Assembly: GCF_012955605.1 (NCBI RefSeq) | Contig: NZ_CP052135.1 | Coordinates: 771,001-835,000, forward strand | Direction of reading: 5' to 3' | Length of the DNA: 64,000 nucleotides | Source of the DNA: Bacillus fonticola | GTDB lineage: Bacteria; Bacillota; Bacilli; Bacillales; JC228 | In this document: positions 27,258-37,401 of the stretch, piece by piece | Layout: each line of letters begins with the position of its first letter | How positions within the stretch are numbered: position 1 is the first letter of the stretch | Position numbers and translations under genes: made by a program | Notes under the pieces: model-generated | What the model saw: only the letters and a program-made list of their open reading frames with translations | The model's database searches: none | Told to the model about the DNA's origin: nothing

Positions 27258-27458
27258 TTACTGTTTTCTCAAATGTTTTTGTTTTTTTGACTTCACACGT
27301 TGGTTAGCGGCATTGGCACGAGCTTGTGCTTCAAGGTCTGCTTGATCGGCTATCTCAGCAGAATATTCTTCAGATACACCATCTGTTTTCAGGTTGGCAG
27401 GTGTCTGTGGCAATTTATTTTTGTTAGCACGGTTACTATTTCGTCCTTGTCGTCCCAT
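27258..27458 (-). CDS. yfhD: YfhD-family spore-associated small protein
   Basis: A 66-residue hydrophilic protein, MGRQGRNSNRANKNKLPQTP... with EYSAEIADQADLEAQARANA, matching the YfhD family of small Bacillus proteins. Start ATG 27458 follows GGGGGTAGTT; the frame extends further upstream without a ribosome binding site. It is the first marker of the conserved yfh block and is followed on the same strand by yfhE upstream. The function is not established; association with sporulation is family knowledge. Confidence 0.85.
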   Translation of the reverse strand: MGRQGRNSNRANKNKLPQTPANLKTDGVSEEYSAEIADQADLEAQARANAANQRVKSKKQKHLRKQ

Positions 27459-27556
27459 GATAACTACCCCCTGTGTGTTTAAAAAGTCAATGAAGAAGTG
27501 GTGCACTTCCTCACTACTAGGATATCCTCACACAGAAGTGTTACTACAGGAAGATG

Positions 27557-27688
27557 TTAGTGATTACTCCGCTTTGATGTGTAGCCACCTGCTCGGTCTG
27601 CTGCTTTGAACTCACGCGCGTATCTTACTTCTTGCGTGTTCGACAAAGTACTTTTTGTGCGATCTTGGCGCTTTTTCTTATCTGCCAT
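27557..27688 (-). CDS. yfhE: YfhE-family small protein (43 aa)
   Basis: Read on the minus strand from ATG 27688: MADKKKRQDRTKSTLSNTQE followed by VRYAREFKAADRAGGY and ending TSKRSNH. This matches the YfhE family of tiny basic proteins located between yfhD and yfhF in Bacillus. GAAGGGATG precedes the start at usual spacing. No function is known. Confidence 0.85.
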   Translation of the reverse strand: MADKKKRQDRTKSTLSNTQEVRYAREFKAADRAGGYTSKRSNH

Positions 27689-27755
27689 CTTACTCATCCC
27701 TTCTTCCGTATATTGGTTTCCTAACTAGTTTTTCCTAACAGAAGAGTGGACATAC

Positions 27756-28658
27756 TTACGATTGATAAATGTCTTGGAGGGCACCTTTTAGTTCGGGAAA
27801 CTTAAAGGTGTACCCCGTTTGTTGCAAACGATCTGGCAAAACGCGTTGACCTTCCAATACGAGTAGGCTCATTTCCCCAAGCACAGCGCGTAAAGCAAAT
27901 GCTGGTGCGGGAAGCCAATGAGGTCGATTTAGCACAGATGCTACCGTTTTGCCGAAATCTTGCATGCGTTCTGGATGAGGAGCCGTCGTGTTGAACACGC
28001 CTTCCACATCAGCCTCAAGACAATGTAGAAGAGCGCCAACGACATCGTCTACATGAACCCAGCTCACCCATTGTCTGCCAGAGCCGACTGTACCACCGAA
28101 GCCAAGCTTATATGGCAAAGAAATTTTGGGGAGCGCGCCGTGATCCTTTCCTAACACCACACCGAAGCGCATTTTACAGACGCGAATCCCTACGTTCTCT
28201 AGTGGTTGGGCGGCAGCTTCCCATGCTTTAACCGTATTGGCCAAAAAGTCGCTTCCTGTCGTAGTTGTTTCCTCCGTAAATATGTTATCTTCATCTGTTC
28301 CATAAATCCCAACTGCACTTGCTTGAATGTAGACCGATGGACGATGGGGGAGCTTGGAGGCAATTGCAGTAAGAGCTTGAGTAGCTTGTAAGCGACTGTC
28401 AATAATTTGTTCCTTTTGCGCGGTAGTCCACCTGCCAGCATTTAAAGATTCACCTGCTAAGTTCACGATTGCGTCGACATCTTGTAAAGACTTCTCTGGA
28501 AGAGTGCCTGGGCTGAGCCATTTTGCGTAATGTAATCGTTCCTGCTGGCTTGTTCGGTCGCTTCTCGTTAAAATGGTTACTCGATACCCTTTATCTAGTA
28601 GCTTTTGCGTAAGTATGTCTCCAATGAAGCCTGTTCCCCCAGCAATACAAACATGCAT
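27756..28658 (-). CDS. yfhF: TIGR01777-family NAD(P)-binding epimerase-like protein
   Basis: A 300-residue extended SDR protein. GGTGFIGDIL is the Rossmann NAD(P) motif, followed by VNLAGESLNAGRW, the QASAVGIYG block and a C-terminal DUF1731-type region. The family (YfhF, SulA/SDR39U1-like) has no firmly assigned reaction; a sugar-nucleotide epimerase or cell-division-related role has been suggested for relatives. GAGGAGGAAG precedes ATG 28658. It lies divergent from recX, with a 94-bp gap, as in B. subtilis. Confidence 0.9.
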   Translation of the reverse strand: MHVCIAGGTGFIGDILTQKLLDKGYRVTILTRSDRTSQQERLHYAKWLSPGTLPEKSLQDVDAIVNLAGESLNAGRWTTAQKEQIIDSRLQATQALTAIASKLPHRPSVYIQASAVGIYGTDEDNIFTEETTTTGSDFLANTVKAWEAAAQPLENVGIRVCKMRFGVVLGKDHGALPKISLPYKLGFGGTVGSGRQWVSWVHVDDVVGALLHCLEADVEGVFNTTAPHPERMQDFGKTVASVLNRPHWLPAPAFALRAVLGEMSLLVLEGQRVLPDRLQQTGYTFKFPELKGALQDIYQS

Positions 28659-28752
28659 TTTACTTCCTCCTCACCTGTTCCTTATATTCTACGCCTTATT
28701 TATAAGAATCCCTCCTTTAAATGTGCTACAGTAAAGAAAAGAGGTGAGAGAC

Positions 28753-29583
28753 GTGCCGAAAATTGCAAAAATCTCTGTACAAAGGAAAAATAAAGAGCGG
28801 TATAATATTTACTTCGAGCAAAAAGGTGAAGGGGAGTACGCCTTTAGCGTTGACGCCCATACGCTCACCCAATTTCGACTCACAAAGGGCTTGGAACTAA
28901 GTGATTTTGATATACAAGACATTCAATACCAAGATGGTGTGCGTCGAGCGATTCATCATGCCATTTCTTTTTTGAGTATTCGTATGCGTACAGAAAAAGA
29001 AGTCCGCACTTATTTAAAACAGAAGGACTATTCAGAAGAAGTCATTCAAGAAGCGATCACATACTGTTTACAGCAAAAGTATATAAACGAACGGGATTTT
29101 GCCTTTGCGTTTGTTCGAACAGATGTAGCCACGAAAGACTGGGGACCTGGGGCTGTTCGGAGACGGCTATACGAAAAGGGAATTTCTCTACAACTCACCG
29201 AGGAAGCTTTGGGAGAGTACCCAGTAGAAACGGCTATAGAAAAAGCGATGGCTATCGTGGAAAAAGCACTTGCTTCTATGAAAAAAGAATCGAACATCCA
29301 AAGAAAGCAAAAATGCATGGAAAGACTTCAGCAAAAAGGATACGATCATGCCTGCATCCAAACGGCTCTGGAAACCGTTGATTGGACGCAATCAGAAGAA
29401 GAGGAAGCGGATGTCGTCCAAGCATGGGTCGAAAAACTAATGTGGAAATACCGACAGCATGAAGGATTTCAAAGAGAGAGCAAAGTGAAGCAAGCTTTGT
29501 ATAGAAAAGGGTTTTCATTGGAGCGTATTGATCAAGCACTACAAGAATGGAAGGAAGAGAACGAACATGGAGAAACGGTTTAG
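28753..29583 (+). CDS. recX: Recombination regulator RecX
   Basis: RecX binds RecA filaments and limits recombination and SOS activity. The 276-residue protein has the long Gram-positive form, with tandem three-helix RecX modules (MRTEKEVRTYLKQK, YINERDFAFAFVRT, GPGAVRRRLYEKG, CIQTALE). Start GTG 28753 (PKIAKISVQRKNKERY) matches family N-termini and follows AGAGGTGA; the GTG at 28744 lies within that site. Its 3' end overlaps the next gene, yfhH, by 17 bp. Confidence 0.92.
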   Translation: MPKIAKISVQRKNKERYNIYFEQKGEGEYAFSVDAHTLTQFRLTKGLELSDFDIQDIQYQDGVRRAIHHAISFLSIRMRTEKEVRTYLKQKDYSEEVIQEAITYCLQQKYINERDFAFAFVRTDVATKDWGPGAVRRRLYEKGISLQLTEEALGEYPVETAIEKAMAIVEKALASMKKESNIQRKQKCMERLQQKGYDHACIQTALETVDWTQSEEEEADVVQAWVEKLMWKYRQHEGFQRESKVKQALYRKGFSLERIDQALQEWKEENEHGETV

Positions 29584-29896
29584 TCAAATGACCTCACAGG
29601 AAATTCGTCAAGAGGTAGCAACACTTAAAGAAAAAGCGAGGAAAGCCGAGCAGTTGGGGATGGTGAGTGAGTATGCCGTGCTAGAAAGGAAGGCGACTTT
29701 AGCTGAAGCCTATTTGTACGATCCTAAGAAAATAACGCCTGGGAAAGTGTATGCCTTTAAAGGAGAACCTGGTGAGTATTTTAAAGTGGATTATATCAAA
29801 GGTGTGTTCGCTTGGGGGTACCGAACGTCATCTGAGCAAAGGCAAGAAGAAGCGGTACCGATCTCATTGCTGGCTATTGGTGGTCAAAAGGGCTAG
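29567..29896 (+). CDS. yfhH: YfhH (DUF1811) family protein
   Basis: A 109-residue protein: an N-terminal helical pair (KRFSQMTSQEIRQEVATLKE) followed by a small beta barrel (TPGKVYAFKGEPGEYFKVDY). This is the two-domain DUF1811/YfhH fold. Start ATG 29567 follows AAGGAAGAGAA and lies within the end of recX. Function unknown; conserved neighbour of recX in Bacillus. Confidence 0.88.
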   Translation: MEKRFSQMTSQEIRQEVATLKEKARKAEQLGMVSEYAVLERKATLAEAYLYDPKKITPGKVYAFKGEPGEYFKVDYIKGVFAWGYRTSSEQRQEEAVPISLLAIGGQKG

Positions 29897-29906
29897 GTAA
29901 TACATT

Positions 29907-29962
29907 TCTCGGTAGTAAAGAGGGCATTCTCGATAAGTAAAGAGGGCATTCCCGGTAACTAG
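29907..29962. repeat. Short degenerate direct repeat (about 22-bp unit, 2-3 copies)
   Basis: TAAAGAGGGCATTCTCGATA is followed by TAAAGAGGGCATTCCCGGTA, with a partial earlier copy (ATTTCTCGGTAG). It is a small, decayed tandem repeat just after yfhH. Confidence 0.7.
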
Positions 29963-29987
29963 CGCTGCGCACGGTATAAAGACTAAA

Positions 29988-30019
29988 AAACGCTTGGATG
30001 AATATTCATCCAAGCGTTT
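29988..30019. terminator. Bidirectional terminator between yfhH and the small minus-strand gene
   Basis: AAACGCTTGGATGA and its perfect complement TCATCCAAGCGTTT flank a 4-base loop, with flanking A/T runs. Confidence 0.88.
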
Positions 30020-30024
30020 CCCTG

Positions 30025-30186
30025 TTAATGGCGGTGCTTACTAGCCTGAATTCGTCTTATGATGTCAATCTGAGACCATTCCGTTTCACCATTAATCGTT
30101 GATTTTGAGTATTTCGTTCTAGAGCGTGGTTTGGCGAGTGAACTTTTGTATTCATTGTCATGAAAATTGTTTTTCATGTTTCCCAT
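30025..30186 (-). CDS. Small protein, YpzG-like (53 aa)
   Basis: From ATG 30186 on the minus strand: MGNMKNNFHDNEYKSSLAKP then RSRTKYSKSTINGETEWSQ and a basic end. The NGETEWSQ segment resembles the NGET motif of YpzG-type small Bacillus proteins. GGGGGAACTAC precedes the ATG. It ends next to the bidirectional terminator and is followed upstream by sspK. The family assignment is tentative and function unknown. Confidence 0.65.
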   Translation of the reverse strand: MGNMKNNFHDNEYKSSLAKPRSRTKYSKSTINGETEWSQIDIIRRIQASKHRH

Positions 30187-30217
30187 GATGTAGTTCCCCC
30201 TTGTTGTCTAGCCAGTG

Positions 30218-30391
30218 TTAGTGTTGTGGCGTGTCATCAACGCGGTGTGTTGACGCCCGCATCCGTTCTTGTGGGTGTGTGTTAATGGAACCGTCAGCAC
30301 GCTTTGAGTTATACTCGGCTTTTGCACGACCCTCGCCTTCAAACTTTTGGCCGCTACCCGCACTTGGGAAGCCTTTCGCTTTGTTTCGCAT
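30218..30391 (-). CDS. sspK: Small acid-soluble spore protein K
   Basis: From ATG 30391: [20 protein letters not shown], later [20 protein letters not shown]. This matches SspK, a minor spore-core protein expressed late in the forespore. It is 57 residues long, slightly more than usual through a C-terminal tail (VDDTPQH). GAGGGGGATG precedes the start. Position next to yfhH/yfhP is as in B. subtilis. Confidence 0.9.
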   Translation of the reverse strand: MRNKAKGFPSAGSGQKFEGEGRAKAEYNSKRADGSINTHPQERMRASTHRVDDTPQH

Positions 30392-30503
30392 TCTTACATC
30401 CCCCTCTTAAACGAAATAACATCGTGACGCGAAAAGGCATGAAGAATTCTCGACGCCTTCTCGCGTAATGGTAGTATGCCACGAGTAGTCTGTAACTTGT
30501 CTG

Positions 30504-31487
30504 TCAATCCTTTCTTTCGGAGAGCTTTTTCTGTAACGTTTCTTCTCGGAATACCCATCCGGTGTACGAGCATAGCACGTCTAAGTCCCAATCTAACTGT
30601 ACGACGGCTACGAAGGGGTAGTGTCCTTTTGACCGGTACCGATTGTCAATGAAGCGAATTTCAACAAACTGTTCGTTTTTGTCTATCTCCCAACGATATG
30701 AAGGAGAAAAAGATAAAAAGGCAGAAACGTTTTCATCCTCTTTCGCTGCGTGGAGCCATTCTTTATCAGGAAAGGGTAACCTGTTAAATTGGTCAACCAT
30801 ATGAAGCTTGCCGTTCTCATACGTTCCTACATAAAAGTGGTCGTCGCTACTTACAGCTACCCGAAATTTACCGAGAGACATGCGAGGTGAAATAAACCAC
30901 TTTGTTGCGTGTGGGTACGTGCGATGGATAGCCCGCACGATTTGTCGGTGCTGCAATCCGCGCACAATATAGTACAAAATCAATCCTGCGTATATCGTAA
31001 CAAACGTAGGCCCTGGATCAGCAAGATTGAATAACCACAACAAAATTCCAACAATATGTGCGCCGAAAATAAACGCATCAAACGTGTTTATCCAGCCTAA
31101 CGCGACCCACTTCTCCGAAAATGGACGTAACGCCTGGGTACCGTACGCATTAAAAATATCTACAAAAACATGCAAGAATACGGCAAGCATCGTCCATCCC
31201 CATAGATGGGGAACACTTGTATTTGGAAAGAACAATAGAAGTACAAGGGTGATGAGGGTGGGCCACAATAATTGCGCAGGAATAGAGTGGGTCACCCCAC
31301 GATGATTTTTTAAGTAGACGGCGTTGTTTTTAAGCTTTAACACAGTATCAATATCCGGTGCTTGTGAACCGACGATGACACCAATGGCAACGGCTGAAAA
31401 TAGGGAAGGATTTTGCCCAATAGCTGGGTCTAATGTGGATAATCCCGCTAAGCCAATGCCCATGACTACATGAGTGCCTGTATCCAA
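30504..31487 (-). CDS. yfhP: YfhP/YdjM-family membrane metal-dependent hydrolase
   Basis: A 327-residue protein with an N-terminal DTGTHVVMGIGL, GSQAPDIDTV and KNHRGVTHS, the His/Asp motifs of the YdjM (LexA-regulated membrane hydrolase) family. Four or so membrane helices follow (HVFVDIFNAYGTQALRPFS), then a soluble C-terminal domain of ~130 residues. Start TTG 31487 (MDTGTH) is preferred, since AAAGGATGG lies at correct spacing for it and not for ATG 31496. In B. subtilis YfhP is a negative regulator acting on the secretion or expression of exoproteins (recalled). It is divergent from mutY. Confidence 0.85.
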   Translation of the reverse strand: MDTGTHVVMGIGLAGLSTLDPAIGQNPSLFSAVAIGVIVGSQAPDIDTVLKLKNNAVYLKNHRGVTHSIPAQLLWPTLITLVLLLFFPNTSVPHLWGWTMLAVFLHVFVDIFNAYGTQALRPFSEKWVALGWINTFDAFIFGAHIVGILLWLFNLADPGPTFVTIYAGLILYYIVRGLQHRQIVRAIHRTYPHATKWFISPRMSLGKFRVAVSSDDHFYVGTYENGKLHMVDQFNRLPFPDKEWLHAAKEDENVSAFLSFSPSYRWEIDKNEQFVEIRFIDNRYRSKGHYPFVAVVQLDWDLDVLCSYTGWVFREETLQKKLSERKD

Positions 31488-31677
31488 AAAAACCATCCTT
31501 TCTACTCTCTAACATCTTAGAGAGGGATTTACGTGATACGACCCCGTTAAGCTTTTCCTACCATAGCATAAATGACTAGAGGATAGAAACTAAAGGGATA
31601 TCACAAAGGCAGCTATTTTTTTGCTATGATAGAAAGGTGTAACAATCGAAATTGTTGAACTGATGGAGGACCCCACC

Positions 31678-32751
31678 TTGGATATAACTGCTTTTCAACA
31701 ACACCTGCTCTCTTGGTACGAATCAGAGCGGCGCGATCTTCCGTGGCGCCGAACAAAAGAGCCCTATAAAATCTGGGTTTCAGAAGTAATGCTACAGCAA
31801 ACGCGAGTAGATACAGTGATCCCATACTATGAACGGTTTATAGAGGCATTTCCAACATCCGAATCTTTTGCCTATGCAAACGAGGAATTAGTGTTAAAGA
31901 TGTGGGAAGGTCTTGGCTATTACAGTCGCGTCAAAAATCTACAAAAAGGAGTGCGCGAAGTTGTCGAGTCTTACGGTGGACAAGTCCCAAGCACTCGCAA
32001 AGACATTTCTAAGTTAAAAGGGGTGGGTCCTTATACGGCAGGAGCAGTGTTAAGCATCGCCTACGGACTTCCCGAACATGCGGTTGACGGAAATGTAATG
32101 CGTGTTCTGGCTCGCATTTTGCTAATCGATGAAGACATCCAACTTCCAAGAACACGCAAAACATTTGAACAAGCTGTTGACAGACTAATTTCAAAGGAAG
32201 ACCCGTCATCCTTTAATCAAGGGTTAATGGAGTTAGGTGCGCTAATTTGTAAACCGCAACGCCCACAATGTTTACTTTGCCCGGTGCAAGAGCATTGTAT
32301 AGCGTACGCTCAGGGTAAGGAAACGCAACTGCCTGTAAAAAGTAAAAAAACGAAGACGAGACGGGAAACTTGGCAAGTTCTTGTCGTACAGGATGAGAGG
32401 GGACGTATCCTCATTCAAAAGCGCCCTAACGAAGGACTGTTGGCGTCACTATGGTCTTTTCCGCTGCAAGAACAAACATCTCCTCAACCCATTCAACCGG
32501 TTGTTGAACACATGGTAACTAAAAACGTGACTAACGGAGAATTTCTTGTACAACTTAAAGCGACACAGCCAATGCAGCCAGTCAAACACGTCTTTTCCCA
32601 TGTGACCTGGCTGCTTAATCCGATTCTTATACAGGTAGAAACATTGCCTACCGACTGGAAAGAACCATTCGCACTTCTATCTATAGAAGAAGCGAAACAA
32701 CGCGCCTTTGGAGTCCCGTTTCAAAAAATCATTCAGCAATTAGAAGACTAA
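31678..32751 (+). CDS. mutY: A/G-specific adenine glycosylase MutY
   Basis: MutY removes adenine mispaired with 8-oxoguanine. The ~357-residue protein has the catalytic Glu region (SEVMLQQTRVDTV), the helix-hairpin-helix LKGVGPYTAGAV, catalytic Asp (AVDGNVMRV) and the 4Fe-4S ligands CKPQRPQCLLCPVQEHC in the C-x6-C-x2-C-x5-C pattern. A NUDIX-like C-terminal domain for 8-oxoG recognition follows (about 230-350). Start TTG 31678 is chosen because GATGGAGG is properly spaced before it; ATG 31663 lacks a site. The 3' end overlaps the convergent yfhS by 4 bp. Confidence 0.95.
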   Translation: MDITAFQQHLLSWYESERRDLPWRRTKEPYKIWVSEVMLQQTRVDTVIPYYERFIEAFPTSESFAYANEELVLKMWEGLGYYSRVKNLQKGVREVVESYGGQVPSTRKDISKLKGVGPYTAGAVLSIAYGLPEHAVDGNVMRVLARILLIDEDIQLPRTRKTFEQAVDRLISKEDPSSFNQGLMELGALICKPQRPQCLLCPVQEHCIAYAQGKETQLPVKSKKTKTRRETWQVLVVQDERGRILIQKRPNEGLLASLWSFPLQEQTSPQPIQPVVEHMVTKNVTNGEFLVQLKATQPMQPVKHVFSHVTWLLNPILIQVETLPTDWKEPFALLSIEEAKQRAFGVPFQKIIQQLED

Positions 32752-32972
32752 TCGTACGAAGTTTCAGTTCCATGAGTCCATGTCGCTTCGTTACGTTGCA
32801 TGCCACCGCGAATTTCAATTTCGGCAATCACTTCGCGGTGGATATGTTGGCCCTCCACATTTAAATAAGGTACCATTTGTTGCATGGAATGATGAAAATA
32901 AGAAAGCTCACTGTCTTTCCAGTCTGACTTTTGAATCATCGACAGCTCAGTAAAGTCGCGTCCAACATACAT
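32748..32972 (-). CDS. yfhS: YfhS-family small protein
   Basis: A 74-residue protein, MYVGRDFTELSMIQKSDWKD, with a conserved middle LSYFHHSMQQMVPYLNVEGQ. It corresponds to YfhS, located between mutY and fabL in B. subtilis. AAAAGGGGGAATC precedes the ATG. Its last codons overlap the end of mutY on the opposite strand. Function unknown. Confidence 0.8.
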   Translation of the reverse strand: MYVGRDFTELSMIQKSDWKDSELSYFHHSMQQMVPYLNVEGQHIHREVIAEIEIRGGMQRNEATWTHGTETSYD

Positions 32973-32995
32973 AAAGATTCCCCCTTTTTAACTAG

Positions 32996-33799
<804 letters not shown>

Positions 33800-33822
33800 C
33801 AAAATTTTTTTTGAATTTGTCA

Positions 33823-33852
33823 GCATAGAAAAAACGCCTCTCGGACATAGTA
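33823..33852 (+). promoter_or_regulatory. Candidate sigma-G promoter of sspE
   Basis: A -35 GCATA and a -10 CATAGTA are separated by 18 bp, fitting the recalled sigma-G consensus (gmATR, 17-18 bp, CATnnTA). It lies 22 bp before the sspE start. It matches the known forespore expression of gamma-type SASP. Confidence 0.65.
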
Positions 33853-33873
33853 ACATTCGTGGAGGTGATTACT

Positions 33874-34080
33874 GTGGCAAACAACAACAACAACCCATCA
33901 AAAACTAACGCGCAAGAAGTTAGAAAACAAAACGCGCAATCTGCTCAAGGGCAAGGAGCTCAACAACAATTCGGTGCTGAGTTCGCTTCTGAGACTAACG
34001 CGCAACAAGTGAAAAAACAAAACGCTCAAGCAGCAGCTGGCAAAGCACAAGCTTCTGCACAACAAAACAAACAACAGTAA
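33874..34080 (+). CDS. sspE: Gamma-type small acid-soluble spore protein
   Basis: A 68-residue Asn/Gln/Ala-rich protein with two internal repeats (SKTNAQEVRKQNAQSAQGQ; SETNAQQVKKQNAQAAAGK) separated by QFGAEFASET, the sequence recognised by the germination protease. It serves as an amino-acid reserve degraded at germination. Start GTG 33874 follows GGAGGTGATT. The gene ends at a strong terminator, followed by a tandem array. Confidence 0.95.
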   Translation: MANNNNNPSKTNAQEVRKQNAQSAQGQGAQQQFGAEFASETNAQQVKKQNAQAAAGKAQASAQQNKQQ

Positions 34081-34092
34081 CACCAACGAGAG

Positions 34093-34126
34093 CGACTGTC
34101 CTTTTTAAAAGGGCAGTCGTTTTTTG
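34093..34126 (+). terminator. Terminator of sspE
   Basis: CGACTGTC(CTTTT)...(AAAAG)GGCAGTCG forms a long stem followed by TTTTTTG. Confidence 0.85.
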
Positions 34127-34133
34127 TTTTAGG

Positions 34134-34485
34134 GAGAATGCGCAGACTCAGGGGAGAATGCGCAGACTCAGGGGAGAATGCGCAGACTCAGGGGGGAATG
34201 CGCAGACTCAGGGGGGAATGCGCAGACTCAGGGGGGAATGCGCAGACTCAGGGGGGAATGCGCAGACTCAGGGAGGAATGCGCAGACTCAGGGGAGAATG
34301 CGCAGACTCAGGGGAGAATGCGCAGACTCAGGGGAGAATGCGCAGACTCAGGGAGGAATGCGCAGACTCAGGGGAGAATGCGCAGACTCAGGGGAGGAAT
34401 GCGCAGACTCAGGGGAGAATGCGCAGACTCAGGGGAGAATGCGCAGACTCAGGGGGGAATGCGCAGACTCAGGGGGGGATGCGCA
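34134..34485. repeat. Tandem array A2: 17 copies of a 20-bp unit
   Basis: The unit AATGCGCAGACTCAGGGGAG is nearly invariant; variation is confined to the G/A run (GGGGAG, GGGGGG, GGGAGG) and one unit has 21 bp. It has no spacers and lies between the sspE terminator and ygaB. It is the most homogeneous of the arrays, suggesting recent expansion. Confidence 0.95.
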
Positions 34486-34589
34486 TCCGTCATCAAAACT
34501 TTCCCCGAAAACAAGACAATCCTCGTCAAAGGGTTCGACAGAGAAAAAACCGAATGTTACAAACACAAGAGAATTGAGGAGGGTTTCGG

Positions 34590-34850
34590 TTGAAATCATT
34601 TGATTGTGTTGTGAAAAAGCAATTACATACGATGGGGGAATGGCTTCATTTGCAAGACGAGTTAGCTAGGTGTGAAGAAATTGCGTTAGAGTTAGAGCAA
34701 CTCGAAAAAGCAGACCGCCTCCACTGTGTGAAAGTGGAGATACGCCAGATGCGAGAAGAGCTTGAAGCCATTCAGCTCCTATTCACAAAGCAAACAGAAG
34801 AGCTCATTCAACAGTATGAAAAAGAAGAAAAATCATCTTCGCCTGTTTAA
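34590..34850 (+). CDS. ygaB: YgaB-family small coiled-coil protein
   Basis: An 86-residue, Glu-rich helical protein (LQDELARCEEIALELEQLEK) with a predicted coiled coil over most of its length. Start TTG 34590 follows GAGGAGGG. The location between sspE and ygaC corresponds to ygaB of B. subtilis. Function unknown. Confidence 0.8.
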   Translation: MKSFDCVVKKQLHTMGEWLHLQDELARCEEIALELEQLEKADRLHCVKVEIRQMREELEAIQLLFTKQTEELIQQYEKEEKSSSPV

Positions 34851-35015
34851 GGACTAGCTCAATCCCTTTGCCTTCTCGTCGAGGTCCGTTATAATAAAGG
34901 AAAAAGCGAGGTTCTATAGCACGTGGGTCAAAAAAAGAAAGGCTTTTCGAGAGGCAAAGCTAAAGAAACGGATGGTTGATGATGAAGAGCTGGACAGCAA
35001 AAGGTGGGGGAGGAC

Positions 35016-35546
35016 GTGGCCATTCCACAAGAAGGTGAACGCGTTCAAATTCATAGTTATAAGCATGATGGAAATTTGCACAGAGTATGGGATGAAACGT
35101 TATGCTTAAAAGGAACAAACCGAATTTTCATTGGAGGAAACGATCGCACGACCGTAACTGAATCAGATGGACGGACATGGATTACTAGAGAACCGGCTAT
35201 TTGCTATTTTCACGCCCAGCATTGGTTTAATGTGATTGGCATGTTAAGAGAAGACGGTATATATTATTACTGTAATCTTAGTTCTCCGTTTTTGTATGAT
35301 CGAGAAGCGCTGAAGTATATTGATTATGACTTAGACATTAAAGTCTTTCCAGATATGACGTTTGATTTGCTAGATGAAGATGAATACGAATTACATAGGA
35401 GGCAGATGGACTATCCGCAATCAATTGACCACATACTAACGCACAATGTAGACAAGCTGATTCGGTGGATACGTGCGCGGAAGGGTCCTTTTTCACCAGA
35501 ATTTATAGACGAATGGTACGAGAGGTATTTAACGTATTTGCGGTAA
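35016..35546 (+). CDS. ygaC: DUF402 nucleoside tri-/diphosphate phosphatase (YgaC)
   Basis: A 176-residue DUF402 protein: [52 protein letters not shown] and [11 protein letters not shown] are family blocks holding the Asp/Glu metal-binding residues. Relatives hydrolyse nucleoside tri- and diphosphates (recalled from the Staphylococcus enzyme). Start GTG 35016 follows GGTGGGGGAGG. The preceding 150 bp contain no convincing gene, though a short GTG frame of 18 codons lies at about 34922. It ends at a terminator. Confidence 0.88.
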   Translation: MAIPQEGERVQIHSYKHDGNLHRVWDETLCLKGTNRIFIGGNDRTTVTESDGRTWITREPAICYFHAQHWFNVIGMLREDGIYYYCNLSSPFLYDREALKYIDYDLDIKVFPDMTFDLLDEDEYELHRRQMDYPQSIDHILTHNVDKLIRWIRARKGPFSPEFIDEWYERYLTYLR

Positions 35547-35560
35547 AGGCAATGGCGCAT

Positions 35561-35588
35561 AACCTGTTGAGGGGTCAACGGGTTTTTT
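35561..35588 (+). terminator. Terminator of ygaC
   Basis: AACCTGTTGA and TCAACGGGTT pair around GGGG, followed by TTTT. Confidence 0.8.
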
Positions 35589-35619
35589 GCTTTGCTAGAG
35601 ACTGGAAAGGAAGACAAGC

Positions 35620-37386
35620 ATGAAAGAAGCACAACAACCGGGCAGTATAAAAAGGTATATGAAGTTTGTAAGACCGTATCGATGGCAAATTGTTGGGACT
35701 TTACTTATTGGGATTGTGAAGTTTGCGATCCCACTTCTTATTCCATTATTAATGAAGTATGTTGTGGATGATATTGTGAATAACGATTTACTACAAAGTG
35801 ATGAGAAAGTGAATAACCTAGTGTGGGTGATGGGAGGAACAGCGATTCTTTTTCTTGTCATCAGACCGCCAATTGAATATTACCGTCAATATTTTGCTCA
35901 GTGGACGGGAAATAAAATATTGTTTGATATTCGTGATCAGCTATTTGATCACATTCAGCGGCTCAGTTTAAAATATTACAGCAATACAAAGGCAGGAGAG
36001 GTCATTTCTCGTGTAGTTCATGATGTTGAGCAAACGAAGAACTTTGTCATGATTGGGTTAATGAATTTATGGTTAGATATTGCGACAATCATCATTGCCG
36101 TTGCGATTATGCTGACGATGGACGTGCCGCTTACGCTTGTGTCATTGTTATTGTTCCCTTTTTATGCGTTCAGTGTGAAGTACTTTTTCGGTCGATTACG
36201 TAGTTTGACCCGTTTCCGCTCGCAAGCGTTGGCGGAAGTACAAGGCTTTTTGCATGAACGGGTGCAAGGGATTCCAGTGATAAAAAGCTTTGCAGTTGAG
36301 CCCATTGAACAAAAAAACTTCGGAAAATACAATGCAAACTTTTTGGAACGCGCGCTTGACCATACACGATGGAATGCCAAGGCGTTTGCGGTCGTCAACA
36401 CGATTACCGATATTGCGCCTTTAATCGTTATTGGCTATTCTGGCTATCAAGTGATTCAAGAAAATTTGACACTCGGGACGATGGTTGCTTTTATTGCGTA
36501 TATTGACAGGTTATACAACCCACTTCGCCGCCTAGTCAATCAATCCACAACACTCACACAGTCAATCGCAAGTATGGATCGTGTGTTTGAGTTTATTGAT
36601 GAACCTTACGATATTACAGATGCCCCTGACGCGAAACCTGTACGTCAAGTGCGGGGGGATGTGCAGTTTGATCACGTGTCGTTTCGGTACAATGATGAGG
36701 ATCTTGACGTATTACAAGACATTCATTTACATATTCAATCGGGAGAAACAGTGGCACTTGTCGGGATGAGCGGTGGAGGCAAATCGTCGCTTATAAGTTT
36801 GTTGCCACGATTTTATGACGTAACGTCGGGGCGTATTTTGTTAGATGGGGAAGACGTTCGTACATTACAAGTACGATCCTTACGCGATCAAATCGGAATC
36901 GTGTTACAGGACAACATTTTGTTTAGTGAGTCTGTGAAAGAAAATATTCGACTCGGCAAACCTGATGCCACCGACGAGGAAATCTTTGCCGCCGCAAAAG
37001 CAGCGAACGCACACGATTTCATTCAAGAACTGCCACAAGGATATGACACCGCAGTAGGAGAACGAGGCGTGAAATTATCTGGTGGACAAAAACAACGGGT
37101 AGCGATTGCCCGCGTCTTTTTGAAAAATCCCCCGATATTAGTTTTGGACGAGGCGACATCCGCTTTGGACTTAGAAAGCGAGCACATGATCCAAGAAGCA
37201 CTCGAACTACTCGCAAAAGATCGAACAACTTTCATCGTCGCACACAGACTATCAACCATTACACATGCAGACCGAATCGTCGTCATAACAGGAGGACGCA
37301 TCATAGAAGATGGCTCCCACCAAGAACTCATGTCCCAAAAAGGTGCCTACTACGACCTATTCAATGTTCAGCAACTAGAAGGCTAG
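35620..37386 (+). CDS. ygaD: ABC exporter half-transporter with fused ATPase (YgaD)
   Basis: A 588-residue MsbA/LmrA-type exporter. The N-terminal half holds six membrane helices (about 20-310). The C-terminal nucleotide-binding domain has Walker [11 protein letters not shown]-loop VLQDN, signature LSGGQKQR, Walker B ILVLDEAT and H-loop AHR. It would act as a homodimer exporting lipids or drugs; the substrate is unknown. GGAAAGGAAGAC precedes ATG 35620. Synteny with ygaD of B. subtilis supports the name. Confidence 0.92.
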   Translation: MKEAQQPGSIKRYMKFVRPYRWQIVGTLLIGIVKFAIPLLIPLLMKYVVDDIVNNDLLQSDEKVNNLVWVMGGTAILFLVIRPPIEYYRQYFAQWTGNKILFDIRDQLFDHIQRLSLKYYSNTKAGEVISRVVHDVEQTKNFVMIGLMNLWLDIATIIIAVAIMLTMDVPLTLVSLLLFPFYAFSVKYFFGRLRSLTRFRSQALAEVQGFLHERVQGIPVIKSFAVEPIEQKNFGKYNANFLERALDHTRWNAKAFAVVNTITDIAPLIVIGYSGYQVIQENLTLGTMVAFIAYIDRLYNPLRRLVNQSTTLTQSIASMDRVFEFIDEPYDITDAPDAKPVRQVRGDVQFDHVSFRYNDEDLDVLQDIHLHIQSGETVALVGMSGGGKSSLISLLPRFYDVTSGRILLDGEDVRTLQVRSLRDQIGIVLQDNILFSESVKENIRLGKPDATDEEIFAAAKAANAHDFIQELPQGYDTAVGERGVKLSGGQKQRVAIARVFLKNPPILVLDEATSALDLESEHMIQEALELLAKDRTTFIVAHRLSTITHADRIVVITGGRIIEDGSHQELMSQKGAYYDLFNVQQLEG

Positions 37387-37401
37387 TCGCTCGGGATCTG
37401 A

